From positions 3,224,001-3,288,000 of the forward strand of contig NZ_CP071870.1 in the NCBI RefSeq assembly GCF_017569205.1: a stretch of DNA of 64,000 bases, written 5' to 3'. Below, one piece after another: positions 38,746 to 49,001 of the stretch. Source of the DNA: Propioniciclava sp. MC1595 (GTDB taxonomy: Bacteria; Actinomycetota; Actinomycetes; Propionibacteriales; Propionibacteriaceae). Every line of letters begins with the position of its first letter. The first letter of the stretch is position 1. The notes beneath the pieces were generated by a model. That model was not told the DNA's origin and made no database searches. It was given only the letters and a program-made list of their open reading frames with translations. The translations under genes were made by a program, and so were the position numbers.

Positions 38746-39555
38746 TCAGCCGCGCTTGAGGCGGGCGGCCGTCGCCCCGTCCGCGCGCCGCAGCTCGAGG
38801 TTGTCCCCCTCGACGCTGACGGTGGCCGCCGACTCCAGGGCGGCGACCAGGGCGGCCTCCTGCTCCATGACGCCGGCCGGCTCGGCGCACGCCATCCGCG
38901 TCGACATGAAGGGCCCGAGCTTGATCGCGGTCCCGTCGAGCGTGTAGCCGCTGTTCAGCCGGTTGCAGCCCGCGGTGCCGCTCACCGAGTCGTCGGTGAA
39001 CTCGAACGTCGGCGTCGTGCCCTCGATCGGGCTCACCACGGCGGAGGCGCCGTCGTGGTAGCCGAGCACCTGCCACGTGCCGGCCAGTTCCTCCGACTGC
39101 GCGGAGAACGCGACCAGCGCCTTGCCCGCCTCGTCGCTCAGGGTCAGCCGGTCGGCCGCCAGCGCGAAGGTGCGCGCGGCGCCCAAGGAGGTCAGGAACG
39201 CCGCCTCCTGCGCCATGACGGCCTCGTCGCACGCGATCATCGTGGACGCGACGGCCGCGTCGATGCGGATCTCGGTGCCCGTCGTGGAGTACCGGGTGGT
39301 GAAGCGGTTGCAGCCGCCCGAACCCGTCAGCGCGCCATCCGCGCCGAACGCGGCCGTCAGCGTGCTGTCGGCGGCGGGCGGCGCACCGTCGAGGTCCGCC
39401 ACCTCCCACCGCGTGTCCGCCAGGGGCGACGCGGGCGTGGTCGGCTCCGGCGTCCGGGCCGGCTCGGGCGAGGCCACCCCACCGGCACAGGCCGTGGTGG
39501 CCAGCGCCACCAGCAGCGCGAGGGCGCCCACCCGGCGGATCCGTCCTCTTGTCAT
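38746..39555 (-). CDS. Lipoprotein with two META (HslJ-like) domains
   Basis: 269 residues. Signal peptide with lipobox TTAC (Cys23), a short Pro/Thr linker, then two META domains, each with the hallmark SGGCNRF / AGCNRLNSGY and a later Cys-containing helix (MIACDEAVMAQE, RMACAEPAGVMEQE). META proteins such as HslJ are linked to heat shock and stress. It is exported and lipid-anchored. Its first ATG at 39555 follows a perfect GC palindrome. Confidence 0.83.
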   Translation of the reverse strand: MTRGRIRRVGALALLVALATTACAGGVASPEPARTPEPTTPASPLADTRWEVADLDGAPPAADSTLTAAFGADGALTGSGGCNRFTTRYSTTGTEIRIDAAVASTMIACDEAVMAQEAAFLTSLGAARTFALAADRLTLSDEAGKALVAFSAQSEELAGTWQVLGYHDGASAVVSPIEGTTPTFEFTDDSVSGTAGCNRLNSGYTLDGTAIKLGPFMSTRMACAEPAGVMEQEAALVAALESAATVSVEGDNLELRRADGATAARLKRG

Positions 39556-39575
39556 GTCGACCTCCCAATCTTCCG

Positions 39576-39591
39576 GGCCCGCGCGCGGGCC
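39576..39591. terminator. 16-bp perfect GC palindrome between HtrA and META genes
   Basis: GGCCCGCGCGCGGGCC. Lies downstream of the htrA-like stop (39609) and just upstream of the META gene on the same strand. It may act as a terminator or attenuator; no U-tract. Confidence 0.4.
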
Positions 39592-39608
39592 GCATCGTCG
39601 TGCTTGTG

Positions 39609-40643
<1,035 letters not shown>

Positions 40644-40646
40644 GGC

Positions 40647-42302
40647 TCAGCCCACGACCGGCAGGTAGCCCGGGCCGAGCGGGATGCCGAGCAGGAACCA
40701 CGCGAGGAACAGGACGGTCCAGACCACGAAGATCGTCACCGAGTACGGCAGCATCAGCGCCACCACGGTGCCGATGCCAGCCTTCCGCTGGTAGCGCGCC
40801 GCGATCGTGGCGATGAACGGCAGGTACACCATCAGGGGCGTCAGCGCGTTCACCGGGGAGTCGGCGAGCCGGTAGGCCGCCAGCAGGGTCTGCGGCGCCA
40901 CGCCCAGCCTCATGAACAGCGGCACGAAGATGGGCGCGAAGATCGCCCACTTCGGCAGCGCGCCCGGCATGATGAAGTCGAGCAGCACGATCACCACGAT
41001 GAAGCCCAGCAGCAGCGGCACCGCGCCGATGTTGGCCGTCTCGAGCAACTCCGCCAGCGCTCCGGCGAGCACGCGCGGCATGTTCGTCCAGTTGAAGAAC
41101 GCGATGAACTGGGCGATCATCAGCAGCATCAGCACCATGCCCCCCAGACCCGAGAAGGTCTTGGTGATGGCCTTGATCACGTCGCCGCTGCTCGTCATGG
41201 TGCGTGCGCCCACGCCGTAGCAGATGCCCGACACCAGGAACATCAGCATGATGATGAACAGCAGGCTGTCCATGAACGGCGAATTGCCGATGATGTTGCC
41301 CGTCTCGGGGTCACGCAGGGGCGCGCCCGGCGGGAAGGTGGCCAGCGCCACGATCGCCACCACCAGGCCGAACCCGATGAGCGCGAACCGGGAGCCGCGC
41401 TTGTCGGCCTCGGGGGCGATGTCGGCGGCGTCCGTGTGCCCGGCCGTGCCCTCGGACGGGTCCCATGTGCCCAACCGGGGCTCCACGATCTTCTCGGTGA
41501 CCACGGCCGCCGCGAACGCGAGGATCAGCGACATGGCGACCATGTAGTACCAGTTGGCCACGATCGTGATCGGCTCGCCGCCAGCCAGGGCGATCGCTTC
41601 GTTGGCGATCTCCGTGATCATCGCGTCCGTGGGCGTGAGCGAGATGTTGACCATGAAGATCGCCGCCACGCCGGCGAAGCCGGACGCCAACCCGGCCAGC
41701 GGGTGCCGGCCGACACTGGCGAACGCGGCCGCCGACAGCGGGATCAAGATGAGGTAGCCGGCGTCGGAGGCGACCGACGACAGGACGCCCACCAGGATCA
41801 GGATGAAGCTGAGCGCCCAGCGGGGCGAGGCGCCCACCAGCTTGCGGATGAGCGAGCCCAGCAGCCCCGACTCCTCGGAGACCCCGGCGCCCATCATCGC
41901 GATGAACGTGACCGCCACGACGCCAAAGCCCGCGAAGTTGCTGACGAAGGAGGAGAAGATGAACCGGATGCCCTCAGTCGAGAGCAGGCTCTTGATCGGG
42001 ATCGTCTCCTCGACGATCGTCCAGTCCGCCTGGTAGGGCCCCTCGGGCGCGATCATGCCCGGCTGGGTGGTGTCCTCGTAGTAGTCGTGCTGCGGGGCCC
42101 CCTGCTCCACCGGGACGGCGATCTGCTCGGTGATGGAGACCCCGGCCAGGGCGAGCCCCCACGACAGCGCGATGATCAGCAGGATGAGGTACCCGAACAT
42201 CAGCGCCGGGGGCGGCACCTTGTTGCCCAGCCGCTCGATCGCGGCGAGCATCCCCTTCTCGGGCGGGCCGGACGCCTCGACCGTCGGCTCGGCGGTGCTC
42301 AT
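40647..42302 (-). CDS. AbgT-family p-aminobenzoyl-glutamate/peptide transporter
   Basis: 551 residues, twelve to thirteen membrane spans. Recognised by PPPALMFGYLILLIIALSW, SSVASDAGYLILIPLSAAAF, NISLTPTDAMITEIANE and SPVNALTPLMVYLPFI, all typical AbgT sequences. Members import p-aminobenzoyl-glutamate or export sulfonamides. Here it is coupled (ATGA) to an M17 aminopeptidase instead of the abgAB hydrolases, so short peptides may be its cargo. Confidence 0.88.
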   Translation of the reverse strand: MSTAEPTVEASGPPEKGMLAAIERLGNKVPPPALMFGYLILLIIALSWGLALAGVSITEQIAVPVEQGAPQHDYYEDTTQPGMIAPEGPYQADWTIVEETIPIKSLLSTEGIRFIFSSFVSNFAGFGVVAVTFIAMMGAGVSEESGLLGSLIRKLVGASPRWALSFILILVGVLSSVASDAGYLILIPLSAAAFASVGRHPLAGLASGFAGVAAIFMVNISLTPTDAMITEIANEAIALAGGEPITIVANWYYMVAMSLILAFAAAVVTEKIVEPRLGTWDPSEGTAGHTDAADIAPEADKRGSRFALIGFGLVVAIVALATFPPGAPLRDPETGNIIGNSPFMDSLLFIIMLMFLVSGICYGVGARTMTSSGDVIKAITKTFSGLGGMVLMLLMIAQFIAFFNWTNMPRVLAGALAELLETANIGAVPLLLGFIVVIVLLDFIMPGALPKWAIFAPIFVPLFMRLGVAPQTLLAAYRLADSPVNALTPLMVYLPFIATIAARYQRKAGIGTVVALMLPYSVTIFVVWTVLFLAWFLLGIPLGPGYLPVVG

Positions 42303-43792
42303 GGCTCGCCTCGGGGCACCCGGAAGTTGAGGGCGAGGTCGACCAGCAGGCGGGCCCCGAACCCCGTCGTGCCCTTGTTGCGCCACTTCACCGCGGAGCC
42401 CGATTGGGCGGTACCGGCGATGTCGATGTGCGCCCAGGGCACGCCGCCCACGAACTCGTTGAGGAACAGCGCGGCCGTGATCGACCCGGCGTTCGGGCCG
42501 CCCATGTTGCGCAGGTCGGCGATGCCGGAATCCAGCTCTCCGCGGTAGCGCTGCGCCAGGGGCAGCTCCCACACCGGCTCGTCGACCCGCTCGGCAGACG
42601 CCTTGACCTGGTCGACCAGGCCCGCGTCGTTGCCCAGCACACCGGCGATCTCCGTGCCGAACGTGCGCAGGCACGCACCCGTGAGGGTGGCGATGTCGAC
42701 GATGGCGTCCACAGGCTCCTCGGTGGCGAGCACGATGGCGTCAGCCATGACGAGGCGACCCTCGGCGTCGGTGTTGATGACCTCGACGGTCTTGCCGCCT
42801 CGCATCACGATGATGTCGCCCATCCGCAGTGCCGACCCGCCGGGCATGTTGTCGGTGCACATCAGGTAGCCGGTGACCTGGCAGGTGCAGCCCAGGTCGC
42901 GCAGCGTCGTCATCGCGCCGAGGATCGCGGCCGCACCGGTCATGTCGTTCTTCATGGTGGCGTGCACCTCGTCACCCGGCTTGAGGGCCAGGCCGCCGGC
43001 GTCGTACATGATGCCCTTCCCGACGAGCGCCAAGCGGCCGGCCGGCTCGCCCTCGGGGCGGTAGACGAGCTTGACCATGACGGGCGGCTCCGTGCTGCCC
43101 AGGTTCACGCCGAGCAGGCCGCCGCAGCCCAGTTCGACGAGCGCCTGCTCATCGAAGACCTCGACCTCCAGCCCGGCCGCAGAGCCCACCTCGGTGGCAA
43201 CCTCGCCGAGCCGGGTGGCGGTGAGGATTCCGCCCGGCAGCCCGGAGAGGTCGCGGGTCAGCTTGGTCGCGCGCACGAGGACCTCGCCCCGCGCCAGGCC
43301 CGCCGACAGCGCATCGTTGCGCACGGGGTCCGCCACGAGGGTCAGCGAGGCCAGCATCGCATCGGGGCCGTCGGCGCCGAGCCGGTGGACGTAGCGGGCG
43401 AGCGCCGCGCCCTCGACGGCGGCCGCCGCGGCGTCGTCATCCGGCACCGCCGTCTCGGGCAGCACCAGGGCCAGGTCGACCTGGCCGGGGACCGCTCGAG
43501 CGAAATGGGAGGCCGCGTCCCGCAACACCGCGGCGTCGGCGTTCGCCCGGTCACCGGCGCCGACCAGGACGACCACCGACTCCGCGCCGGGCAGCACGAG
43601 GGTCTTCCCCGGCTCCGGTGCGAAGCCGAGTGCGGCCACCCGGGCCGCATCCAGGCCGGACGCCGTGGGCGGCTCCTCCCCGGTGAACACGAGGTGGCCG
43701 ACTGCTCCCCCGGACGGGGCGACGTCGCTGACGGACAGCCCCAGCTGGCGTCGGGGAAGGGTGAACGGGGGGTACGGCGCTCTGTGTGTCAT
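42299..43792 (-). CDS. pepA: M17 leucyl aminopeptidase
   Basis: About 497 residues. The C-terminal catalytic domain shows VGKGIMYDAGG (metal Lys and Asp), MKNDMTGAAAILGAM, NTDAEGRL with its Asp and Glu ligands, and the RTFGTEIAGVLGN loop. It removes N-terminal residues from peptides in the cytoplasm. The family usually has ITFDSGG and DMGGAA, so the active-site loops are slightly diverged. Start at 43792 is supported by TAGCGT 7 nt upstream (leaderless). First gene of pepA-abgT-htrA. Confidence 0.88.
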   Translation of the reverse strand: MTHRAPYPPFTLPRRQLGLSVSDVAPSGGAVGHLVFTGEEPPTASGLDAARVAALGFAPEPGKTLVLPGAESVVVLVGAGDRANADAAVLRDAASHFARAVPGQVDLALVLPETAVPDDDAAAAAVEGAALARYVHRLGADGPDAMLASLTLVADPVRNDALSAGLARGEVLVRATKLTRDLSGLPGGILTATRLGEVATEVGSAAGLEVEVFDEQALVELGCGGLLGVNLGSTEPPVMVKLVYRPEGEPAGRLALVGKGIMYDAGGLALKPGDEVHATMKNDMTGAAAILGAMTTLRDLGCTCQVTGYLMCTDNMPGGSALRMGDIIVMRGGKTVEVINTDAEGRLVMADAIVLATEEPVDAIVDIATLTGACLRTFGTEIAGVLGNDAGLVDQVKASAERVDEPVWELPLAQRYRGELDSGIADLRNMGGPNAGSITAALFLNEFVGGVPWAHIDIAGTAQSGSAVKWRNKGTTGFGARLLVDLALNFRVPRGEP

Positions 43793-43799
43793 GGTCAGG

Positions 43800-43805
43800 A
43801 CGCTA
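43800..43805 (-). promoter_or_regulatory. -10 box of the leaderless pepA operon
   Basis: TAGCGT (minus strand), 7 nt before the ATG at 43792; no -35, but the CACCCG-N3-CGGGTG site takes that place. Confidence 0.6.
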
Positions 43806-43828
43806 GGAATCGCGCGCCTGCGGGGCAT

Positions 43829-43843
43829 CACCCGTGGCGGGTG
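43829..43843 (-). promoter_or_regulatory. CACCCG-N3-CGGGTG site before pepA
   Basis: Best copy of the shared motif: CATCACCCG TGG CGGGTGATG is a perfect 9-bp inverted repeat (43826-43846). Its centre is 44 bp from the predicted start point and 31 bp from the -10 box. Confidence 0.65.
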
Positions 43844-43923
43844 ATGTGCCGTCCGGCCGGTGCGGGCAGGCTCACCGGTGGCAGCGGGGCGACCGCGGCC
43901 GCACGAGGGAAGGCCTGAGAACC

Positions 43924-45486
43924 GTGAGCGCTGCCGTGATCACCCTGATCGTGCTGGGCGCCACGGTCGCGTTCTTCGTGTGGGACCGCCTCCCGGTGAT
44001 GGTGGTGGCCCTCTGCGTGCCGGTGGCCCTGTGGGCCACCGGCGTTCTCGACCTCGGCGAGGCCTTCGCCGGGTTCGGTGACCCGACGATCATCTTCATC
44101 GCGTCGCTGTTCGTCGTCAGCGAGGCGCTGGACGCCGCGGGCGTCACCACGTGGGTGGGGGGCGTCGCGCTCCGGCTGGCCGGCGAGAGCCGCGTCCGCC
44201 TCGTGGTGGTCATCCTGCTCCTGGTGGCCGTGGTGACCGCGGTCATCACGCCCAACGGGTCGGTCGCGGCACTGACCCCCGTCGTGGTGGTGCTGGCGAT
44301 CCGCGCCAGGCGCTCGCCGTCGGAGCTGCTCATGCCGCTCGCGTTCGGTGCGCACGCGGGCTCGCTACTCATGCTGACCGGCTCGCCGGTGAACCTCGTG
44401 ATCGCCGACTACGCCGAGGCGGCCGGCGTCGGCCCGTTCGGGCTGTTCGCGTTCGCGGCCGCGGGCGTCCCCCTCGTGCTGGCGACGATCATCGTCGTGG
44501 TGCTGCTCGGCCCCCGCCTGATCCCGCACCGGACGCCCGGCCGGTCGCTGCGCGACCTGGGTGGCCAGGCCGCCGTCCTCTCCGAGCACTACGCGCTGGG
44601 CGACGACGAGCCCGTCCGCCTCAGCCGCGGCGTCGGCGTCATCGAGGCCGTCATCCCGCCACGGTCGGCGTTCGTCGGCGACACCGCCTACCCGGGCATG
44701 CCCACCGAGAGCGGACGCCTCGTCGTGCGCGCCGTGCAGCACAGGGGCGAGGACGTGGGGGCCAAGCACACCCTGCACGCCGGGGACACCCTGCTGTTCC
44801 AGGGCGCGTGGGAGGACTTGGCCGAGGCGGCGCAGGATCCCGACATCCTGATCGTGGACGACCCCGAACTGGTGCGCCGGCAGGCCGTGCCGCTCGGCAC
44901 CGGCGCCAAGCGGACGCTGGTGATCCTCCTGGCGATGATCGTGCTGCTCGCCACCAATGTCGTGCCCGCCGCCATCGCCGGGCTGCTCGCCGCGCTGGCC
45001 GTCATCGTCACGCGCGTCCTCACCGTCCGCCAGGTCTACGCCGGCATCGGGTGGACGACCGTGATCCTCGTCGGGGGGCTGATGTCCCTTTCGGCGGCCA
45101 TGGTGAAGAGCGGCGCCGCCGAGCAACTGGCCGACGGGCTCGTCACGATGGTCGGTGAGGCGGGGCCCTACGCCCTGCTGGCGGGCCTGTTCGTGGTCAC
45201 CGCTGTGCTGGGGCAGCTGATCAGCAACATGGCCACGGCCTTCATCGTCGTCCCGGTCGGGCTGGCCGCAGCCGCCGAGATGGGGATCTCGCCGGCGCCC
45301 GTCCTGATGGCCATCGCCGTGTTCGCCGCCGCCGCCCTGCTCACCCCCGTGGCCACGCCCGCGAACCTCGTCGTGATGGAGGCCGCCGGCTACCGCTTCG
45401 GCGACTACTGGAAGCTCGGCCTCGTGCTCATCGTGCTGTACGGCCTGGTCGGCATCTTCCTGGTGCCGATCCTCTGGCCGTTCTGA
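43924..45486 (+). CDS. SLC13/DASS-type anion transporter with RCK-C-like insert
   Basis: 520 residues. Two halves of membrane spans (N-half with TAVITPNGSVAALTPVVVVLA and TGSPVNLVIADYAE; C-half with LGQLISNMATAFIVVPVG and TPVATPANLVVMEAAGY) flank a cytoplasmic TrkA-C-like region near residues 205-315 (EAVIPPRSAFVGDTA ... GDTLLFQGAWEDL). This is the layout of the SLC13-like permeases for sulfate or dicarboxylates. GTG at 43924 with GGGAAGG upstream. Reads away from pepA. Confidence 0.82.
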   Translation: MSAAVITLIVLGATVAFFVWDRLPVMVVALCVPVALWATGVLDLGEAFAGFGDPTIIFIASLFVVSEALDAAGVTTWVGGVALRLAGESRVRLVVVILLLVAVVTAVITPNGSVAALTPVVVVLAIRARRSPSELLMPLAFGAHAGSLLMLTGSPVNLVIADYAEAAGVGPFGLFAFAAAGVPLVLATIIVVVLLGPRLIPHRTPGRSLRDLGGQAAVLSEHYALGDDEPVRLSRGVGVIEAVIPPRSAFVGDTAYPGMPTESGRLVVRAVQHRGEDVGAKHTLHAGDTLLFQGAWEDLAEAAQDPDILIVDDPELVRRQAVPLGTGAKRTLVILLAMIVLLATNVVPAAIAGLLAALAVIVTRVLTVRQVYAGIGWTTVILVGGLMSLSAAMVKSGAAEQLADGLVTMVGEAGPYALLAGLFVVTAVLGQLISNMATAFIVVPVGLAAAAEMGISPAPVLMAIAVFAAAALLTPVATPANLVVMEAAGYRFGDYWKLGLVLIVLYGLVGIFLVPILWPF

Positions 45487-45489
45487 CCC

Positions 45490-48219
45490 CTACTCGGCGG
45501 CCGCCGGCTCGGGCAGCAGGCCCAACTGGCGAGCCATCCGCACCGCCTCGCGGCGGGAGCCCACCCCGAGCTTGCGGTGCACCGACTTGAGGTGCTGCTT
45601 GACCGTGTTGACCGAGATGTCGAGCGCGTCGGCGATCTCGGCGTTGGATCGCATGGTGGGCAGGTAGGCCAGGACCGCCAGCTCCCGCTCGGTCAGCGCC
45701 TCGACGGGCCGCGCCGGGGCGGCCGGTGTGCCCTGGGCGTCGCGCGCCTCGAGCAGGGCGTCGACGAAGTCCGCGTGCCTCCCGTCGACCTCGCGGTGGC
45801 GCACGAGGATCGCCTGCAGGCGCGGGCTGGGATTCCTGAACGGGGTTGTGAGCCCCGCACCGTGCGCCAGCTCGATGGCCTCGCCGATCGCCTCGGTGGC
45901 GAGCGCGTCGTGGCGCATCTGGTCCTCGGCGAACGCGATCGCGATCCAGGCCAGCACGCTGATGGTGGCCGGACGCCGCACGACGTCGGCGAGGACCTCC
46001 CGGACCCGCTCCGGCTGGCCGGAGGCCAGCAGCACGTGGGCACGGACGATCCGCAGCGGGTCCACCTCCAGCGCCGTGGCCTCGGACGGCGCGGCTGCAC
46101 CGGTGGCCCCGGCGGCGCGGGCCGCTTCTGCCCAGACTGCTTCCCGGCGGTCGTGCTCGGCGAGGATTCGTTGCGCACCCTCGACCGACCGGTTGACCTG
46201 CAGCTCAGCGAGGGCCGCGACCGACGCCCACAGCCGCACCGCGTAGACCAGTCCGGGGTACGCGGCCAGGTGGTCGGCGGCCCGCGCGAGTTCGCGCGCG
46301 GCACCGGCCGGGTCGCCGACGTGCTGGGCCGCGCGGCACCGGAGCAGCATCAGGACAGCCGTCGTGAACGGGTCGTGTCCGCGGGCCGCCGCCTCCTGGC
46401 CCGCCTTGAGGTACCGCATCAGGTCGGCGGTGTCGCCCCTCTGCAGGGCCAGGATGGCCGACGCCAGCCAGGCGGTCTGCGTCTCGGACGCGGTCGGGCC
46501 CCCGAGTTCGGTCGCGAGCGCCCGGGCAGCCTGCGCCAGCGTCTGCGCGTCGGTGATGTCTCCGCTGATGGACAACGCCACGGCCATGTTCCCCGTCCGC
46601 CACACGTCGTCGTAGCCGCTGAGCGGACTCCTCGTGTCGGCCCTGTCTGCCTCCCGCAGCGCGGCCACCGCCGCCAACGGCCGGCCGAACCACAGGTGCC
46701 CCAGGCCGACCATGCTGAGCGGCGCCCCCCGGTGGCACGCCCACCCCGGCGCATCCTCGGCGTCGAGACCCGCGAGCAGGTCCACGGCGTCGAGCGCAGC
46801 CCGCGTCATCGCCGCGGCGTCCCCGGCGGCGCGGGCGAGCAAGGACTCCATCATGCGCGTGTTCAGCAGGGCGACCGAGCGGTCCGGTTCGTCGAGGCCG
46901 CCGAGCAGCGGGGCGGCGCGTTCGACCAGCGACGTCGCCGCCGCGTACTCGTGGCGGCCCAGTGCAGCCGCTGCACGGATCAGGAGGACCGGGCCGTGCT
47001 GGGCGGGCCCCAGGTCGGGGATCCGGTCCAGCGTCAGCCCGAGGAGGTCCGTGCTCGCGTGGAGGAGTTCGACCGTGCCCGAACGCAGGGCCACCCGGAT
47101 GGCCAAGGACCAGTCGCCGCTGGCGATGGCATGATCCAACGCGGTCAGCCACTCCCCCTGTCCCTCGAACCAGTCGCTAGCGCGGGCGTGCAACTCACGC
47201 ATCAGGGCCGGATCGATCCGCCGCAGCCGCGCCCGGAGCATCTGCAGCAGCAGGGGGTGGTACCGGAACCAGCCCGTGTCGGAGAGCTCCGCCACGAGCG
47301 GCGCCTCCCCGAGCCGCTCCCGCAGCGTGTCGACCAGTGAGGAATCGCCGGTCAGCGCGACCGCGAGGGGCCCACAGATGCGATCAGCGACGCAGGTGCG
47401 GGTCAGCACATCGAACAGCTCGGCCCCGAGGCTGTGCTCCAGTTCTTCGGTCAGGTAGCCCGCGACCATTGGCTGCTCGCCCCGGAAGCCGGCCAGCGCC
47501 TTCCGGGGGTCCGGCGCGCCCGACATGGTGAGCAACGCCAGACGCAGGCCGGCCACCCAGCCCCCACTCACCCTCAGCAACTCGTCCACGAGCACGTCGT
47601 CGGCCATCAGGCCGTGTGCCTCGACGAGGTCGCCGATCTCCTCCCGGCGGAACTCCAGGTCCGCGGCGCGCACCTCGCCCAGGCGTCCGGCCAACCGGTG
47701 ACGATGGAGCGCGAGGACGGGCACGTGCCGGGAGATGAGCACGGTGTGCATGCCTGCGGGAGGGATCCGCAGGAAGTGGTCGAGGCCGGCCAGCGCGTCC
47801 GCCCCCAGCTCGTGGACGTCGTCCAGTACGAGGACGACCTCGTGACCGCCGACGCGGTCGCGCAGCACATCGATGAACGCCGGCTCGATCGTCCCCGGCG
47901 GCTGCAGTTCACCCAACGTGAGCTCGCCCAGGGACGATGCGAGGGCAGCGATGATCGCCGACCAGAGTCGGGACGGGGTGTCCAGCGTCTTGTCGAGGGT
48001 GACCCAGGCCACCGGGCCCGGAACCTGACCCCCACGGATCCAGGCGGTGACGGCGTTCGTCTTGCCCGTACCCGGGCCCCCGGTGACCAGGGTGAGCGGG
48101 AGCGTCGCAGCGTCATCGAGCAGGTGGATGAGGCGTGGGCGAGCCACGTGGAACGGGGACGGCTGTGGCGCCGAGAGCCTGGCGATGCTCAGGCCGACCG
48201 GAGCCTCGAAACGCTGCAT
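45490..48219 (-). CDS. MalT-like large LuxR-family transcription activator (LAL type)
   Basis: 909 residues: N-terminal STAND/AAA ATPase with P-loop GGPGTGKT (47-54) and Walker B VVLVLDDVHEL; a long TPR-like helical sensor region; C-terminal LuxR HTH (LTERELAVLAYLPTMRSNAEIADALDISVNTVKQHL). Such proteins bind ATP and an effector, oligomerise and activate transcription. Start taken at 48219; ATG at 48255 is the alternative. It lies 50 bp after the small gene at 48270 and converges on the SLC13 gene. Its gene neighbourhood carries six similar inverted-repeat promoters, one before its own operon. Confidence 0.88.
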   Translation of the reverse strand: MQRFEAPVGLSIARLSAPQPSPFHVARPRLIHLLDDAATLPLTLVTGGPGTGKTNAVTAWIRGGQVPGPVAWVTLDKTLDTPSRLWSAIIAALASSLGELTLGELQPPGTIEPAFIDVLRDRVGGHEVVLVLDDVHELGADALAGLDHFLRIPPAGMHTVLISRHVPVLALHRHRLAGRLGEVRAADLEFRREEIGDLVEAHGLMADDVLVDELLRVSGGWVAGLRLALLTMSGAPDPRKALAGFRGEQPMVAGYLTEELEHSLGAELFDVLTRTCVADRICGPLAVALTGDSSLVDTLRERLGEAPLVAELSDTGWFRYHPLLLQMLRARLRRIDPALMRELHARASDWFEGQGEWLTALDHAIASGDWSLAIRVALRSGTVELLHASTDLLGLTLDRIPDLGPAQHGPVLLIRAAAALGRHEYAAATSLVERAAPLLGGLDEPDRSVALLNTRMMESLLARAAGDAAAMTRAALDAVDLLAGLDAEDAPGWACHRGAPLSMVGLGHLWFGRPLAAVAALREADRADTRSPLSGYDDVWRTGNMAVALSISGDITDAQTLAQAARALATELGGPTASETQTAWLASAILALQRGDTADLMRYLKAGQEAAARGHDPFTTAVLMLLRCRAAQHVGDPAGAARELARAADHLAAYPGLVYAVRLWASVAALAELQVNRSVEGAQRILAEHDRREAVWAEAARAAGATGAAAPSEATALEVDPLRIVRAHVLLASGQPERVREVLADVVRRPATISVLAWIAIAFAEDQMRHDALATEAIGEAIELAHGAGLTTPFRNPSPRLQAILVRHREVDGRHADFVDALLEARDAQGTPAAPARPVEALTERELAVLAYLPTMRSNAEIADALDISVNTVKQHLKSVHRKLGVGSRREAVRMARQLGLLPEPAAAE

Positions 48220-48269
48220 GGGTGGGACATCCCTCGATCGTGCGAACGCTGTCATGGACAGGTTATCGT

Positions 48270-48713
48270 TCAGTCCTTGGTGGGGCACCACGCATCCGGT
48301 CGCAAGTGGACCTCCCTCACCTCGAGGGCCATCTCCTCCAGCCGCGCGAGCACGGCGAAGAGGGCGTCCTGGTCCGCCACTGCCACCTCGAGCGTCGTGC
48401 ACACCGCCTCATCAAGCGACGCGGCGCCGAACTCGGGGGCGAGGTAGTCGGCCACGTAGCCCTCGACCTGGATGCGCGCGGTCGCGGAGGGGGCGCCGTT
48501 CGGCTGGCGTGGCAGCAGGCGTTCGACGTCCTCGACGGCCACCCCCGCCATGTGGAGTCGTTCGAGGAAGCCGAGGAGCGAGGCCATGTCGGGCACGGTC
48601 CCCCACAGCAACCGGGCGCCGGCGGCCGGGCTCTCGACGAAACCATCGAGTTCCTCGCGCACGGCAGAGGGCAGTTCGCCTCGGACACCGATCCGGACAT
48701 GGAGGGCGGTCAC
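48270..48713 (-). CDS. Unknown protein co-transcribed with the LuxR regulator
   Basis: 147 residues with no family I recognise. It appears to be two similar halves of about 70 residues (RIGVRGELPSAVREELDGFV...; IQVEGYVADYLAPEF...TTLEVAVADQDALFAVLARLEEMALEVREVHL), like a duplicated alpha/beta ligand-binding fold. I favour the GTG at 48713 because GACGAT lies exactly 7 nt upstream and the inverted-repeat site sits 44 bp away, as for pepA; the ATG at 48722 would overlap the -10. It may supply the signal for the regulator encoded behind it. Confidence 0.55.
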   Translation of the reverse strand: MTALHVRIGVRGELPSAVREELDGFVESPAAGARLLWGTVPDMASLLGFLERLHMAGVAVEDVERLLPRQPNGAPSATARIQVEGYVADYLAPEFGAASLDEAVCTTLEVAVADQDALFAVLARLEEMALEVREVHLRPDAWCPTKD

Positions 48714-48749
48714 GGTCCCCATCGTCACGGAGGTCCTGTCCGGCCGCAT

Positions 48750-48764
48750 CCCCCTTGTCGGGTC
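48750..48764 (-). promoter_or_regulatory. CACCCG-N3-CGGGTG-like site before the LuxR operon
   Basis: CCCCCT TGT CGGGTC, an imperfect copy whose flanks ATC...AT match the other sites. Centre 31 bp before the GACGAT box and 44 bp before the GTG at 48713. Suggests self-control of the regulator. Confidence 0.45.
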
Positions 48765-48796
48765 ATTCGGAGAGCGACCTCCCCGTTACCTTTCTG

Positions 48797-48819
48797 GTGA
48801 CCCCGTAGGGCGGGGTTAC
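48797..48819. repeat. Inverted repeat near the IS110 left side
   Basis: GTGACCCCG and CGGGGTTAC with a 5-nt spacer (8 of 9 pairs). It may be a second, divergent site for the same regulator, a terminator, or belong to the IS. Confidence 0.35.
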
Positions 48820-48829
48820 GGTCGCCGGG

Positions 48830-49001
48830 CCCGGCATGACTTACTGCCCCTGTCTCACGCATGATCCGGGGGTGTTGTCACCGGGCCTGGTGGCGCCAGA
48901 TGACCGCTGATAGGGACACGGCCTCAACACAGGTCTCTTCGTAACGTGGGTGCCGGCAGCTGACGCATCACCACTCCGACGACCGTCGTTTCGATGGAAG
49001 G
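48830..49001 (+). ncRNA. Candidate IS110 bridge-RNA region
   Basis: About 170 nt of non-coding sequence directly before the IS110 transposase. In IS110-group elements this non-coding end encodes the bridge RNA that pairs with donor and target DNA. Several short stem-loops can be drawn (for example around 48870-48895), but I cannot fold it here or identify the pairing loops. Confidence 0.3.
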
